From Hyparrhenia diplandra (lineage: Eukaryota > Streptophyta > Magnoliopsida > Poales > Poaceae): a stretch of 64,000 nucleotides of DNA. Below the pieces are notes generated by a model, which saw only the letters and a program-made list of their open reading frames with translations, did not search any database and had not been told where the DNA came from. The stretch covers positions 310,001 to 374,000 of the forward strand of contig JADLZK010004634.1 in assembly GCA_015847255.1 (NCBI GenBank). Direction: 5' to 3'. Made by a program: the position numbers and the translations under genes. This document shows positions 1-12,220 of the stretch, in pieces (position 1 is the first letter of the stretch; the number at the start of each line of letters is the position of its first letter).

Positions 1-1819
1 CGTCCAGGCGGTTTGCAGATGGCTGCATGCCCGGCGGGTACCTTCCTTCCTGCTCAAAGTTGACCTCGCAAAGGCTTTCGACTCGGTCTCGTGGCCTTTC
101 TTGCTGGAGGTCATGAAGCGTGTGGGATTCCCTCTTCATTGGCGGAATTGGATCTCCAACATACTGGCCACGGCAACCACGAGGGTCCTCCTCACGGATG
201 CCTGGGTGAGCGGATCCTTCATGCCAGGGGCCTTCGGCAGGGCGACCCGCTATCACCGTTTCTCTTTGTCATCGTCAGGGAGGTCCTCAATACTATCATC
301 ACGGAGGCCGACCGGCATGCGCAGCTTTCACCGCTGCCGGGTGCGGCTGCCAAGCTCAGGGCTTCGGTCTACGCGGACGACCTCGTCATCTTCCTCAATG
401 CATCACCTCTGGACCTACGCTGCATCAGAGGACTCCTCGACATTTTCGCTGGAGCGTCCGACCTCTCTACCAATGTCGACAAGTGCTCCCTAACGCCCAT
501 CTATTGCTTCGAGGACCAAATCGCGGCGGGCCTCGCGGTCTTCCCGTGCAAGTTGGGTGCCTTCCCGGCCAAGTATTTGGGCGCTCCGCTATCCCTCACC
601 CGGCTTACCAAGGCTGACGAGCAACCTATCGTCGACGCGGTCGCTGCGCGCTTGCCCACCTGGAAGGCCGGCATGCTCACCTCGGCTAGAAGAGTGTCCC
701 TCGCCTAGTCTACCCTCTCGGCCATCCCAGTCCACGTATCCATTTGCTGCGCACTCTCCTCTTGGGCGATTAGGGAGATCGACGGAAGAAGACGCGCGTT
801 CATTTGGACCTGCACCAACTCTGTGGTGGGCAGTAAGTGCTTCGTCGCTTGGCCAATTGTCTGCTCTCCTAAGATCTGCCGGGGGCTAGGACTCCTGGAT
901 CTTAGGGTGCTCGGGTATGCCCTGCGTCTGCGCTGGGAGTGGCTGGCGCGCACGTCTCCAGATTCGGTCCTTGCGATCACCCCGAGGCCCTCGGACAGAA
1001 ACAACGACGCCATGTTTAGGGCATTGGTTTCTGTGGTTGTTGGGGACGGGGCATCAACACGATTCTGGACGGACTCCTGGCTACCAGACGGTCCCATCCA
1101 GCTCACCGCACCCAACCTTTACAGAGCGGTGGGCTATCCGACATTACCGGCGCCAACACGGCGGCGGTCCTCATCGAGTGTGCGGTGGTCGCCGATAAGA
1201 TGCTCGGTGTCGAGCTACGGCCGGGGGGACACCTGATCGGTTCGTGCGGAAGTGGACGACGAGTGGCGAGTACTCCCGACTCATCGCCCACCGCGTGCTT
1301 TCTTCATGGGTACTTTCGGCGCATCGGGGCCAAAGAGCTGTGGGGGACCAAGGCACCGCCGAAGGTCAAGTTCTTCTTCCGGGTCGGCACTCCATGGCAG
1401 GCTATGGATAGCGGATCGCAGGAGACGACATGGGCTTCGGCTACGGGCGGATTGTGTGCTATCTTTGTCGGGAGGATGAGACCTACGACCACCTCCTGTC
1501 CTCCTGCATGGTCACTAGGGAGCTGTGGTTCAGGCTGCTTCGTCTAGCGGGACTACAAGATCTTTGCCCGGAGATCGGGGACAGACTCGTAGACTGGTGG
1601 CTTCGTTCTTCCGAGCGGGTGCCTCAGCCGTTCCGCCCCGGGTTCGACACTCTCGTCTTGCTTGTCACCTGGGAGGTGTGGAAGGAACGGAATAGGCGCA
1701 CATTCGACAACATCTCTGCCACACCGGTGACCCTCGCCGCAAGGATACAACAACAAGCCGAGGAATGGTGCGTGACGGGCTACCAGGTGCTCGGGCCGCT
1801 GGTGGACGCCATACGGTAG
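1..1819 (+). pseudogene. LINE ORF2 remnant (reverse transcriptase plus zf-RVT)
   Basis: Reverse transcriptase for target-primed retrotransposition. The sequence shows the conserved KVDLAKAFDSVSW block (from base 56), RQGDPLSPFLF (about 237-270) and the catalytic YADD motif (about 371-382). The thumb region (LGLLDLR, near 890) follows. A C-terminal zf-RVT domain sits at 1430-1819, with C-x2-C, then H, then C in a segment ending in WEVWKERNRRTF. The frame changes between about 200 and 235, an in-frame TAG stands at 706, and at least one more shift occurs between about 1180 and 1430. The copy cannot make a full enzyme. The family assignment is firm; the exact clade is not. Confidence 0.85.
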
Positions 1820-2035
1820 CGCACACAGTCAACCACGGTCGCAAATTGTTCCCCCTTTAGTACAACAGTTTCAGCTGCGCCGTTTAAGCCGGCGATTCGT
1901 GTATCTATGTTGCCACTACGTTTGACGGCATCTCGCCAACGAACTAGTGGTTGTAATACCAAACTCTATTTTCCCTTAATGCAGCACGTGTAAGATGCAC
2001 GCTTTCGAAATAAATAAATAAATAAATAAATAAAT
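1..2035 (+). mobile_element. LINE (L1-type non-LTR retrotransposon), 3' part, cut by window start
   Basis: The stretch encodes reverse transcriptase and a C-terminal zinc-binding domain in the order expected for the second ORF of a plant L1-type LINE, then an untranslated 3' end. It closes with a simple TAAA-type tail at about 2008-2035, as some plant LINE tails do. No long terminal repeat flanks it. The 5' half lies outside the window, so the target-site duplication cannot be checked. Confidence 0.85.
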
Positions 2036-2690
2036 GTGGTTGCGGGTGCACCTCTTACAAGAACCAAAGAACACTCACATGGTTAATGCAACAAGGCGAT
2101 TTGGTCCCCGTTTCTTGGGGTGCTGGGTTTCATACATCTTTGGGCACTATTTTTTTTTGGATGTAACTTTTTGTTTTGCTGCCCTGGTTTCTTGCTGGCA
2201 TGTAACATTTTTGTTTTGCTGGTGCTCTAGTTTATTGTTTGCATCTACTGCCTTATCTCGCGTTCCTTATGTCTTGCCTTGCTTGGCGTCCCTTGCTTTG
2301 CTTGCATCTGCTACCTTACTTCGATACTTGAGGCCATTTTTTTTTAATTTTAGCCCTTTTTTGAAAGAAATTTTAAATTTGACCTGGATCAAACTTAAAT
2401 TCCAAATCTAACCCTTTTGGCCACGCCACAGATTAACGCTGCTGGAACGCCACGCCATGCATGTGCATGCGCGCGCGGGCTCGCTTACGTGGGCACCGTC
2501 ACTTGCGTTCCACGCCGACGTGGCCGGGTCTGTCGCGCCCCAGATCCGAGAAGCAAAGAATCGCCGGCCCCGCCGCACACCGAATCAAGGAATCGAAGCT
2601 GGGGACATATATATAGTAGAGCTCCGAGGGTTGACATTCTGGTTGTTGAAGTGAAGAGACACAAACTTCTCATGAACGGATCGAGCTCAT
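2036..2690. other. Intergenic, T-rich then GC-rich; no gene recognised
   Basis: Between the LINE tail and the Copia element. The first half is T-rich low-complexity DNA. The second half (about 2417-2660) is GC-rich with short open frames on both strands that match nothing I recognise. It ends with CTCAT, the target site of the Copia insertion. Confidence 0.5.
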
Positions 2691-3121
2691 TGTAAGGAAC
2701 GACGGCCCGTCGTCCTTGGATCACTCAGTTGCCGGCAATGCCCGGCGGTGCGCACGGTGGCCGCGCTCACGAACGAGAAACACAGATGGAACGAGAAACA
2801 CGAGAGTTTGTTAGCTGCTACGGCACAGCCTCACCAGATGCAATTCATTGATATTTATACCTGCTCATCCTAGATCCCCGCCACGGTTTGTTGCTACGAG
2901 ATACGCCGTTATCTTTCCGACGTTCACGCGACAAGCACGACACACAGCCGTGGTGAGATGAGCTTTCTGGGTGCGGTCACGACGCACGGTGTGCATGTCT
3001 CCACCAGTGCCTGCGATTCTACGCTAAGTACAAAACATGTTCATGCAGCTAATGAACTAACTAATGCACCTTAACATGGATACAATGATCGACACGATTA
3101 TGGAGCTGCTTTGTTCCAACA
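2691..3121 (-). repeat. Copia 3' LTR
   Basis: Direct repeat of 7406-7841. By eye the two LTRs differ at roughly 15 substitutions, most of them transitions, plus a few 1-4 base indels. On the element's strand it starts TGTTGGAACA and ends GTTCCTTACA. Confidence 0.93.
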
Positions 3122-3133
3122 TTCCACCCCCTA
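3122..3133 (-). other. Polypurine tract of the Copia element
   Basis: Directly against the 3' LTR the minus strand reads TTAGGGGGTGGAA, a purine-rich run in the position of the plus-strand primer. Confidence 0.75.
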
Positions 3134-6100
3134 ATCGTGACAGATACTCACAACACCTAGCTTCTGACTCATCTCGATGAACTTGACTCTTCCCAATGGC
3201 TTGGTCAAAACATCTGCTAACTGTCTATCAGTGCTAATGTGCTGCACCTCAGCTATTCCATCACTGACACATTCTCTGATATAATGATAACGTGTGTCAA
3301 TGTGCTTGGTTCGATCATGATACACCGGATTCTTGCTAAGCTCGATTGCAGACTTGCTGTCCATCAGCAACTTGAACTTCTCAATCTTCACACTGCCGGA
3401 TCTGAAATGAGCCGACTCGGCCCATACTCTTTGGCACGCCCGCCGAGGCAGCTACTACAACGTATTCAGCTTCACAAACTTGACGGTGTGGTAACTCGCT
3501 GTTTTCGGGAACTCCGGTTGACAACATTGTCATTTAGGAAAAACAAAATCCCCTGAAGTGCTCTCCTCTTCTCAAGATCACCGGCATGATCACCTGTCTG
3601 AGTACCCCAACAGATTTCGGACTGAAACGGGTCCTTTCTCGAAACTTGCAACCATAGTCCAGGGTCCCCGCTATGTATCTCACTATCCTCTTAATAGCAG
3701 CCCAATGTTCGAAGTAGGTGATTCCATGAACCTACTCACCATCCCCACAAAGAAAAGCCGGTCAGGCCTAGTGTTCACTAGATATCTCAAACTTCCCACA
3801 ATGCTTTGGTACTTGGTTACATCTCGACAAGATCGGGTTTCCCGGGAAGTAACTTGCAATTCTGCTCCATTGGGGTGTCAACTGGGTTGCACCCTGTCAT
3901 TCTACAGAGATCAACAATCTTAGCAGCATATGCTCTCTGACAGATTGTAATCTGCCCAGGACTTTGCATCACCTCCATGCCCAAATAGTAACTCAACATG
4001 CCTAGATCACTCATACTGAATATTTTGCACATTTGCTCCTTGAATTCAGCAATTCTATTCTTGTCGGGACCACAAATAATAAGGTCATCCACATACACCC
4101 CAAGCACCCAAAAAGAGTCACCTTTGCCCTTCTTGTACACAGCATGTTCCTCTTGGCTTCTGACAAAACCCATCTTGTGCAACTCATGATCCAACTTGGC
4201 ATTCCAGGCCCTAGATGCCTGTTTTAGCCCATAAAGAGCCTTTCTCAGCTTCATCACCTTGCCTGGATATTTGGGGTTCTCAAAACCCGGAGGTTGATGG
4301 ACATATACCTCTTCTAATGGTCTCCATTGAGAAATGCAGATTTAACATCCATATTATGCACTTCCCATTCACCTTGAGTAGCTAAGGCCAGGATCAATCT
4401 TACTGTTTCCAGTCTTGCAACTGGAGCAAAGACCTCCTCATAGTCCACCCCCTGCTTCTGAGCATATCCTTTTGCCACTAATCTTGCTTTATACTTCACA
4501 ACATTCCCTCCTGGATCCCTCTTGACTTTATATACCCATTTCAGACCAATTGCCTTGTGTCCCTTAGGAAGATCAGCATAGCTCCATGTATTATTCTCCC
4601 TGATAGACAACAGCTCATTCTCCATAGCATCTATCCAGCATTGTTCTTCTAGTGCCTCATCCACGCCCAAAGGCTCATCAGCAGCCAACATACATAGGCC
4701 ACTGTACTCATAGTCATCCATCTCCTCGGTGTGGTCAAACAGATCAGAGAGTGTTCTGAACCTTGGTGTTCTTTCTTCTGAACTGTCCAAACCATTACTT
4801 GGAGGTGTTGCAAATTGGACGTGTGGTGTTTGCACTGAGTTTTGTGACTGTGGTGTTGCCTCAGGTGAGGCCACACCACTATGTTGCCCAGCAGATGCCT
4901 CCCCACCTGTCTCTGCTGCAGCATCATCACCATTGTCACCTATTGTCGGATTTTCGTCAGGCTCATGGTGCACAACAAAACTATCACCAGTCTGCTGCAC
5001 AACTGACTCTGCTGATCCATCCCAATTCCAGGGCTGTCCTTCATCAAAAACCACATCTCTACTAATCACAAGACGACCAGTAGCAGGATCAAAGAACCTA
5101 TACCCCTTTGTGCCCGATTCATAACCGATAAACACCATTTTGGACGATCTGTCTGACAGCTTCTTCAGACCTGGACCAACATGCTTGACAAAACCCACAC
5201 AACCAAAGATTTTTAGGTGATCAACTCTTGGTTTCTTACCATGCCACGCCTCATAAGGAGTTCTGTCGTTCAGTGCCTTGGTGGGTGACCTGTTCAACAG
5301 ATATCACAAAGAAGAGACACCGCTTCTCCCCTTAAAAACGGTGGTACCTGCATGGTTTTCAGAAGACACCGAGCCATTTCCACTACTGATTGATTTCTTC
5401 TCTCCACTACCCCGTTCTACTGAGGAGTACAAGGAGTGGTAGTATAGTGCTTGATGCCTCCTTCTGAACAAAATACAGAGAACAGATGAGAGGTAAACTC
5501 CCCCTCGACCGTTCTCGGTGCCTTCACTTTCGACCATCGACTCGCCTTCGACTCTTAACTTGAATTTTTAAAACAAAGTCAAGGGCTTGATCCTTCGACT
5601 TGAGCAACTCAACCCACATGTACCTGCTGTGATCATCAACCACCGGCCAGAAAGTAGGAGGCACCACCTAGAGTCTTAGGTGTGATGTGCCCACATAAGT
5701 CTGCATGTACAAGCTCTAGGCAATTTTCAGCTCTGAAACTTGAAACTTTAGGAAAAGGTTTTCTGTGTTGTTTTCCCAGAACACAACCATCACAAACTTG
5801 CTCCACTCTTTTAACAACTGGCAACCCAACCACCATTTTTCTCCCACCAAGTTCATTCAAACTTCTAAAATTCAGGTGGCCCATCCTGGCGTGCCATTGC
5901 CAGTCTTTGTTATCAGAGTTTGCTAACAGACATACTGGTGAGGTAAGATTGAAATTTACAGTGTACAACTTCTTAGCATTTCTTGGAGCAGCTATCAACA
6001 GTGACTTATCATGATCAAAGACACACAACTTCCCATCACCCAAGGTTGCTTTCAGGCCATTTGCTTCTAATTGACCCAGACTGACAATATTACTTTTCAG

Positions 6101-7297
6101 TTTTGGAATATAGTAAACATTTGTCAGTACCTTATGTTGCTGATGACGACCCTGCATCACCACCGAGCCAATTCCTTGAATCTCCACCCGAGATCCATCA
6201 CCAAAACGCACTGTTCCACGAACGTCTTCATTCAAATGTGAGAAGGCTGACCTGGTGCCGGTCATATGATTGCTGGCACCAGTATCCAATACCCAAACTC
6301 CATCTAGACAGTCCTCGGGCACCACATTCTCTGTCAGATGCACCCCCTCCTTTGGTCCATGCATCAGATTGCACGTGGCCAGCAGTAGTGCACCACCATG
6401 GTCACCCCCTCCAACAGCAACGTTCACTTCCGGCTGTGCTGCTTCCTTCTTCTCCTTCTTCGGACGTTTACAGTCCTCCGCCCAGTGGCCATAGATGCCA
6501 CAATTCCGGCACCGGCCCTTCCTCCTAGGTGTCCCCATCGATGTCAACTTGACCTGATCTGGAGCACCACCCTCTGGACACACTGCCTTGCCCTTTGAGG
6601 TTCCAGCACCGGACTTGCCTCCACCATGCTTGTGGAAACAATGCTTGTGCTTCTCAAGCCAATCATCCTCTGCAAGTAGGAGACGGCCAGCTTTATCGAC
6701 AATCTGCTCGACCTTGTCATCAAGACGATCATCAGTGGCACGTAGCTTGCCGATTAGCTCTTCCACCGTCAACTTCTTCAAATCACGTAACATTTCAATG
6801 GACACCACCAATCGTGTGAATCTCGGTGGCACCACACGCAAGAACTTTTTCACCACACAAACATCCTCGATCTCCTCCCCTAGGGTTTTGAGGTTTCCGA
6901 CGAGATTGGTAATTCTCATCCCAAAATCATCGATCGACTCCCCTCCTTGAACTCGAATGTTCTCAAATTCTTTCAAGAGTTTTCGGGCATTCACCTCTTT
7001 TACACGATCGGCTCCTATTCGCATGGTCTTCACCGCCGCCCATGCTTCCTTCACGGTCGTCTTCCTCCCCAACGCCTGCCACATCTCCTTCGGGACCGAA
7101 CGCAGAAGAGCGCTCATCGCCTGTCGATCTTGTGCACGCTTGACGTTGGTACCCGGGTCGATCACCCCCCAGATCTCCAAAGCCTCGTAATTGCACTGCA
7201 TCAACATCGCCCATTCGGTGTAGTTGTCCGTGGTCAGCATCGGCCACATGAGAGAACTCTCCTTCACGCCGGTGCCTGAAGACGATCCGGCGTCCAT
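3131..7297 (-). pseudogene. Copia gag-pol polyprotein, frame-broken
   Basis: Reads from ATG at 7297 downwards. The first open frame (5636-7297, 553 residues) holds a gag domain, a CCHC zinc knuckle at residues 263-276, the protease motif DTGAS at 338-342, the integrase zinc finger (H469, H473, C502, C505) and the start of the integrase core (HADLCG). The integrase middle is broken around 5304-5636. Frame 4314-5297 holds the integrase C-terminus and the start of reverse transcriptase (KWVYKVKRDP, DVKSAFLNG). Frame 3817-4257 continues it with the catalytic YVDD motif. Frame 3131-3391 holds the end of RNase H (HIDTRYHYIRE). At least three frame changes separate these parts. Confidence 0.9.
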
Positions 7298-7390
7298 GGT
7301 GTTCGACGGCAGATGGCGACGCAGCTCTTGACCTTCTTGTGTTCCCGTTCAATGGATGGACTACTGAGTCCACCGGATCTCTCAACACAC

Positions 7391-7402
7391 AGCTCGATAC
7401 CA
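7391..7402 (-). other. Primer-binding site of the Copia element
   Basis: On the minus strand this reads TGGTATCGAGCT, three bases inside the 5' LTR. It resembles the TGGTATCAGAGC site complementary to initiator methionine tRNA used by most plant Copia elements. Confidence 0.75.
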
Positions 7403-7405
7403 GAA

Positions 7406-7841
7406 TGTAAGGAACGACGGCTCGTCGTCCTTGGATCACTCGGTTGCCGGCGATGCCCGGCGGTGCGCACGGTGGTGGCGCTCACGAACGAGAAACACAG
7501 ATGGAACGAGAAACACGAGTTTGTTAGCCGCTACGGCGCAGCCTCACCAGATGCAATTCATTGATATTTATACCTGCTCATCCTAGATCCCCGCCACGGT
7601 TTGTTGCCGCGAGATACGCCGTTATCTTTCCGACGTTCACGCGACAAGCAAGCACGGCACACAAGCCGTGGCGAGATGAGCTTCCTGGGGTGCGGTCACG
7701 ACGCACGGTGTGCATGTCTCCACCAGTGCTCGCGATTCTACGCTAAGTACAAAACATGTTCATGCAGCTAATGAACTAACTAATGCACCTTAACATGGAT
7801 ACAATGATCCTGACACGATTACAGGAGCTGCTGTTCCAACA
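7406..7841 (-). repeat. Copia 5' LTR
   Basis: Direct repeat of 2691-3121. Because the element reads on the minus strand, this right-hand copy is the 5' LTR and would carry the promoter. Confidence 0.93.
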
Positions 7842-8577
7842 CTCATATCGATTTGGGAAAATGCATGGTCTATATACACATCTCCGAGAGCCTTCTGGAT
7901 GGACGAATCTTGACACCTATAGCAACAATTGACGGCAGATTAATACACATAAGCGACCTATACAAACAAAATATTCCGATCAACTCACGTTGGAATGCAG
8001 TGGGAAACAGAACAAACAAGGGATTCCAGCTACGAGTGCATGAAAGCATTACAAGAGAAAGGAATTTCGTAGAGTAGTCTCCATCCCTAGATCTTGTTTT
8101 GCTTAAATACAAGCTAGAATCCGGAAGCAGACACAGATCGTGTGCCCCTGTCTTCGATTCAATAGTTAGCTACGTAGCATTTTCAGAGGTAAGTTCTCAC
8201 AGTAGCAGTAGCAAATGGTAACTGAATGTTAACGGTAAATCTGCCTGTATTGGCCTGCTGAAGTAGATTTCATTTACCGATTCAGGCTAACAGTATTGCT
8301 TTTTGTCGATTCCGCAGCTCATTTTCTGCGGTGTTGTACAATCATCAGTGTTCACTATGGGCATGTGCTTGTCCACAAGAAGGTGACAGTATTGTTGTCT
8401 CTTGTTTTCAGCTCTATTGGTGTGGTGTCAGAAAGCAGAGATCGCAACACGCTTAGCGAAATGTGGTGTTGTTTCTGAAATTCCAGAATCATAGAGACAG
8501 GTTGAGGCAGCGGGTTACCATGGGCATAGCTCTTCTTGTGTAGGTGATGGCCGCGGAAGGCATATTCGAGGGGTTCC
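7842..8577. other. Intergenic spacer between Copia element and RING gene
   Basis: Starts with the second CTCAT target copy. Short open frames only (for example 7853-8077), none recognised. The last part is the 3' flank of the minus-strand RING gene. Confidence 0.5.
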
Positions 8578-9246
8578 TCAATCTGTCAGATAGTCCGCAC
8601 TGTCAGCATCAATGGCCATCTTGTCATGTAGATCCTGGTAATCTGGCGGGAGATAGTGCCACTGATCGCGCCGGCACACCGGGCACGTCGACGCCATGTG
8701 GAACCATGCGGCGATGCACCGGCGGTGGAAGCTGTGCGTGCAACCCGGCAGGTCCGTCACGTCGTCCGCTTCCCGCGACATCTCCTCGAAGCAGATGGAG
8801 CACGACGACGGCGCGTCGCCGTTCACGCTCCTCGGACCGCCGTCTTTCTCGTCGCACGCCAGTAGCAGCGCCTCGGGCTCGGAGTAGATGAACTCGAAGC
8901 GGACGCAGGTGTCAACGACCCCCTCCAACGTGCCGCCGCCGACGGCGCCGCGGCGGCGGCGAAGCGCCTCGACGGCGACGGCGCGCTCGACGCCCACGGG
9001 CACGGCCTTGTCCCAGCACTCCGGGGTCAGGCGGCGGTACTCCTCCTCCCTCCTGAGGCTGCGCTTGATCGCGTCGCCGATGAGGCGGCGGCAGTCGTCG
9101 CCGCACCGCCTCCGCTTGTACGTAGGCGGCGGACCAGCCGTCGTCCAGGGCCACTGGGCCAGGCTTATCTCCCTGCTCAGGAACCTGGGACGGCGGACCC
9201 GCCCGGTACGGCCCCCGATCCCGAGCCACGTGTGGCACTCCACCAT
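8578..9246 (-). CDS. RING-H2 finger E3 ubiquitin ligase, copy 1
   Basis: Likely E3 ubiquitin ligase that recruits an E2 enzyme through a C-terminal RING-H2 finger. Using the ATG at 9246 (222 residues), the RING occupies about residues 149-191, with all eight zinc ligands present in the order C-x2-C, C-x-H-x2-H-x2-C, C-x2-C. The N-terminal part has no domain I can name; it includes a conserved FEFIYSEPEALLLACDE segment that precedes the finger. The frame is open upstream to about 9335 but has no ATG there. Copy 2 at 19446 keeps a methionine at the same place, so 9246 is the best start. The open upstream codons resemble copy 2, hinting that an older N-terminus was lost. No intron is visible. 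Ubiquitin-ligase activity is inferred from the RING alone; the target is unknown. Confidence 0.75.
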   Translation of the reverse strand: MVECHTWLGIGGRTGRVRRPRFLSREISLAQWPWTTAGPPPTYKRRRCGDDCRRLIGDAIKRSLRREEEYRRLTPECWDKAVPVGVERAVAVEALRRRRGAVGGGTLEGVVDTCVRFEFIYSEPEALLLACDEKDGGPRSVNGDAPSSCSICFEEMSREADDVTDLPGCTHSFHRRCIAAWFHMASTCPVCRRDQWHYLPPDYQDLHDKMAIDADSADYLTD

Positions 9247-9717
9247 TGCCGGGCGCAGCACCAGGTCGACCCGCGGCACACAGACGCCGGGTGGCAGGAA
9301 CTCTGCGTACGACTCCACGTCGACCAGCGTCGTGTCGGACGCTGCGGAGATGCGGCCTGTGCGAGATGCGGCCTGACGTCACGGATGCTATTGCGCGGCG
9401 GAGTAAATATGTAACTACCGCGTAACGAGCCAATAACGGATTCCGATTCCGAGTTACCAAACGGTTTGACGGAGCCCGAGAGGAATTTTTTCTTTTGGTG
9501 AATCCGACACGATCTCATGTCGGGTCGAATCCGACGCTATGAGTGCCATACTCACAAGGAAAATGAGAATAAACAAATATATACACGATCCAATTGCACC
9601 CTTCCATTTAGGTTTTGAGGTGCTTGTTGTTGAGGCCATGAAAACGATTTGACGTCCTGCGACTCGGGACGCCGCCGCCGCGTCGTGTCCAGAACGTATG
9701 TGCGAGATACCTCTTTA

Positions 9718-9983
9718 CTCCCTCCGTTTCAGAAAAAAAAAAAAACATGAAATTCTCATGTCCTAAGAAATCAAACATTATAAACTTTGACTAAAATTAT
9801 ATCACAAAACACTAAGACTTATGAGACAAATTAAGTACCGTTAGATTAGTTATGAAATATATTTTCATGATAAATTTATTTTGAGACATAAATCCTATTA
9901 CTTTTTGCTAAAAACTTAGTCAAAGTTGACGAACTTTGACTAGCACGTTTTCCACAATTGCATATTTTTAGGAATGGAGGGAG
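9718..9983. mobile_element. Stowaway MITE, 266 bp, TA target duplication
   Basis: Inverted ends CTCCCTCCGTTTC and GGAATGGAGGGAG, flanked by TA on both sides (9716-9717 and 9984-9985), the signature of Tc1/mariner-type Stowaway MITEs. The related sequence near 21770-21800 shows the same site without the insertion. Confidence 0.92.
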
Positions 9984-9985
9984 TA

Positions 9986-11745
9986 CTTTCTCCGATTCGA
10001 CACGTTAAGTCTCAATACGATTTTCGTTTCATTAGCGATTCGATTACGTCAAGTCTCAATACGATTTTCGTTTGATTAGCTAGGGTGATGGTTGCTCTAA
10101 GTCTTTTTAGGTCTACAGTCTTCGTATGTTAGTGTCATAGGTTAGTCAGGTACAGGAGGCCGAGTTAGTGCAAACTAATATCAATTGGTTAGGTCCTTGT
10201 GGTGGGGAAAATTATGGGGTACGCCCCCCGACGTACGATGACCGTGGTGCTCCCCCCCCTCCACGTGTCCGCTTCCAATTTGCACAACCTCCGAACGGTT
10301 CTGTTCCGTTCCGTTCGGCCCGCTCCTGGTGGCGCATTTCGGCTCCCCATCGCGTCGGCTCGCACGCCGCTCCTCCTTGCTGCGTCGCTCCTTACCAAAC
10401 GGTGCCGTTGGCCACATCGGTGCATGGCGGAGCCGGTCCCTGTCGTCGTGTCGCGCCCTCCTCCATAGCTACAGCAGCTCGTCCATGGTGCCGGAGACAG
10501 GGCTGTCCGGAAGAAGCAGGAGGATGCAGAACACGAGCGCGAAGCCAGCAAGCATGCAGCAAAGGCATCGTGGCCGTAATTCCGGTGTTGGCAAGCATAG
10601 TCCGCCAGCGGCCCCGAGCTCCTTCGTCTTTGCCGCCGCCGCCGACTCTTCCGCTGACGACAAGACGCGATCCTCCGTCGGCGCCGCCCATCTACGCACG
10701 ATGAGAATCTACGGCGAGGGAGCGCGGTCGATGCAACCCCGAGGACCGATAAGCGCCGCTACCAGCGCCTTTGGGAAACAAAAGCGATATAGATAGGAAC
10801 CATAGTGGAGCCGAGCGGGATTGCGGTGGAGCCAAGCCCAAGTGCCGGTCGAGCCTAAGCGCAGACCATGTTATGACGATGCACGATGATGGAAAAGGCC
10901 ACGCGTCACGCATCCGATGGGAAGGAGTACGAGGCCGCATGTACGGCGGGGAGTACCTACCCCATTATTCGCCCACCAATGGCGGAGCCAAGGGGGGCTC
11001 TAGCCAGGCCATGCCCCCCAAACATCGCAATATACGTGAGCAAAACTAGCCCGCCCGCGGCCCGACCGAGCTTGACGGGTTTTGGCCGCCCCGAACCTTC
11101 TTGGATAGGACCCGGGCAGAGATCTTGAAGCCCGTTAAATTTTTTTCTTGGTCCGAACCCGGCCCGAAATACATTTTTATTTTGTTTTTGTAGTGTAAAA
11201 TGTGTATCCGCCCGCCCAAGCCCGGGCCCGCCCCGAGCCCGGACCAAAAAGCTTGGCCCGACTTGCCTAGTGGGGACGTCATGGGTAGGATTTTTTTTTG
11301 CCCAAAATAACCGGGTTTGTTTCGACTCGCCCGAACCCCGCCCCGCCCAAAAATGCTCAAGTATACATCACAATAAATTCTTTTTATGTAACATATAATT
11401 TAATAATTTAAATTAGAAAAATATAATGAAAGCTTTTTGTCATATATTTTTTTATGACTTCTCTAAAACAAAATCACACAAATTGATATTTCATCTTTGG
11501 TTTGGTCATTTTTACGATTAATTTCTGGTTTCCTTGCCACACTTGTTTGCCATGGAAAGAATAGTGTGCATGGTTAAATCAGTACTAAAATCCAAGCAAA
11601 TAATATACAATCAGGTCTTATATGGTTGACCGCCCCTTATGCATAATTTCTCGGCTCGCCACTATTGCCCACACCCTATTCATAATCCTTGAGTTGGCAC
11701 AGGTACTCACGTTTTCCCGGATTTATTCTAAAAATTTTCGATGTA
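9986..11745. other. Intergenic, GC-rich blocks with transposon-like sequence; no firm gene
   Basis: Bases 9986-10150 continue the duplicated 5' flank of the RING gene. 10190-10700 is GC-rich with open frames on both strands. One minus frame (10469-10699) ends in a hydrophobic stretch (CMLAGFALVFCILLLL) but has no ATG or recognised homologue. 10975-11020 resembles a grass repeat that also appears on the minus strand near 22960 (GTGGCGGAGC... core). 11050-11350 is rich in CCCGGCCCGA-type motifs like those at the end of the hAT element at 35.3 kb. 11360-11745 is AT-rich. Confidence 0.4.
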
Positions 11746-11979
11746 CTCCCTTCATCCCTAAAATGTTGTCAATACACTTCCCGAGAAGTAAATGTCGTCA
11801 GTTAAGTATTAAAATATATAAATATTTATGCTAAGTAATTAGCATCATCGGAAAAGATCTTTAACTCTAGTTTTTAACAAATTTATTTGAAGATTTAAAT
11901 GTTGCACTTTTTTCTATAAATCGAAAGTCAAACTTGCGGCATGCATCCCACGACGACATCCTTTTAGGGACGGAGGGAG
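11746..11979. mobile_element. Stowaway MITE, 234 bp, TA target duplication
   Basis: Ends CTCCCTTCATCCC and GGGACGGAGGGAG, flanked by TA at 11744-11745 and 11980-11981. It is the same length as, and in opposite orientation to, the MITE at 53985-54218, with clearly related interior sequence. Confidence 0.9.
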
Positions 11980-12220
11980 TATGCTTTAAGCGGTAGCGAC
12001 GTTCTTTCGACAACGAGGCGCCAATGGTGACCTTAAATCTCCAAATATGTCATTTCGGCCATTCGAAAAGTGCTCATATAGGTAGGGTGTTTGCATGACT
12101 GTATGCATATGTATGAGTGCGTGTGCGTGTTGTGAACATATGTGGGTATTTACGTTGGACTGTGTAATTGAAAAAATGGTATGCCAAGTTAGTGCAGAGC
12201 CGTTATGGCATAAATAACTT

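Larger units (their letters stand above)
2691..7841 (-). mobile_element. Full-length Ty1/Copia LTR retrotransposon with CTCAT target duplication
   Basis: Two direct terminal repeats (2691-3121 and 7406-7841) bound a minus-strand gag-pol region. The 5 bases before the left edge (2686-2690) and after the right edge (7842-7846) are both CTCAT, a perfect target-site duplication. Both LTRs begin TGTAAGGAAC and end GTTCCAACA on the plus strand. A primer-binding site and a polypurine tract lie at the expected inner edges. The domain order protease, integrase, reverse transcriptase, RNase H marks Copia. Internal frameshifts make it non-autonomous now. Confidence 0.95.

Noticed and set aside
10392..10804. 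Possible small membrane protein on the minus strand near 10.5 kb
   Set aside because: A hydrophobic stretch is visible but there is no ATG in frame and no recognised family; kept only as a note in the spacer.
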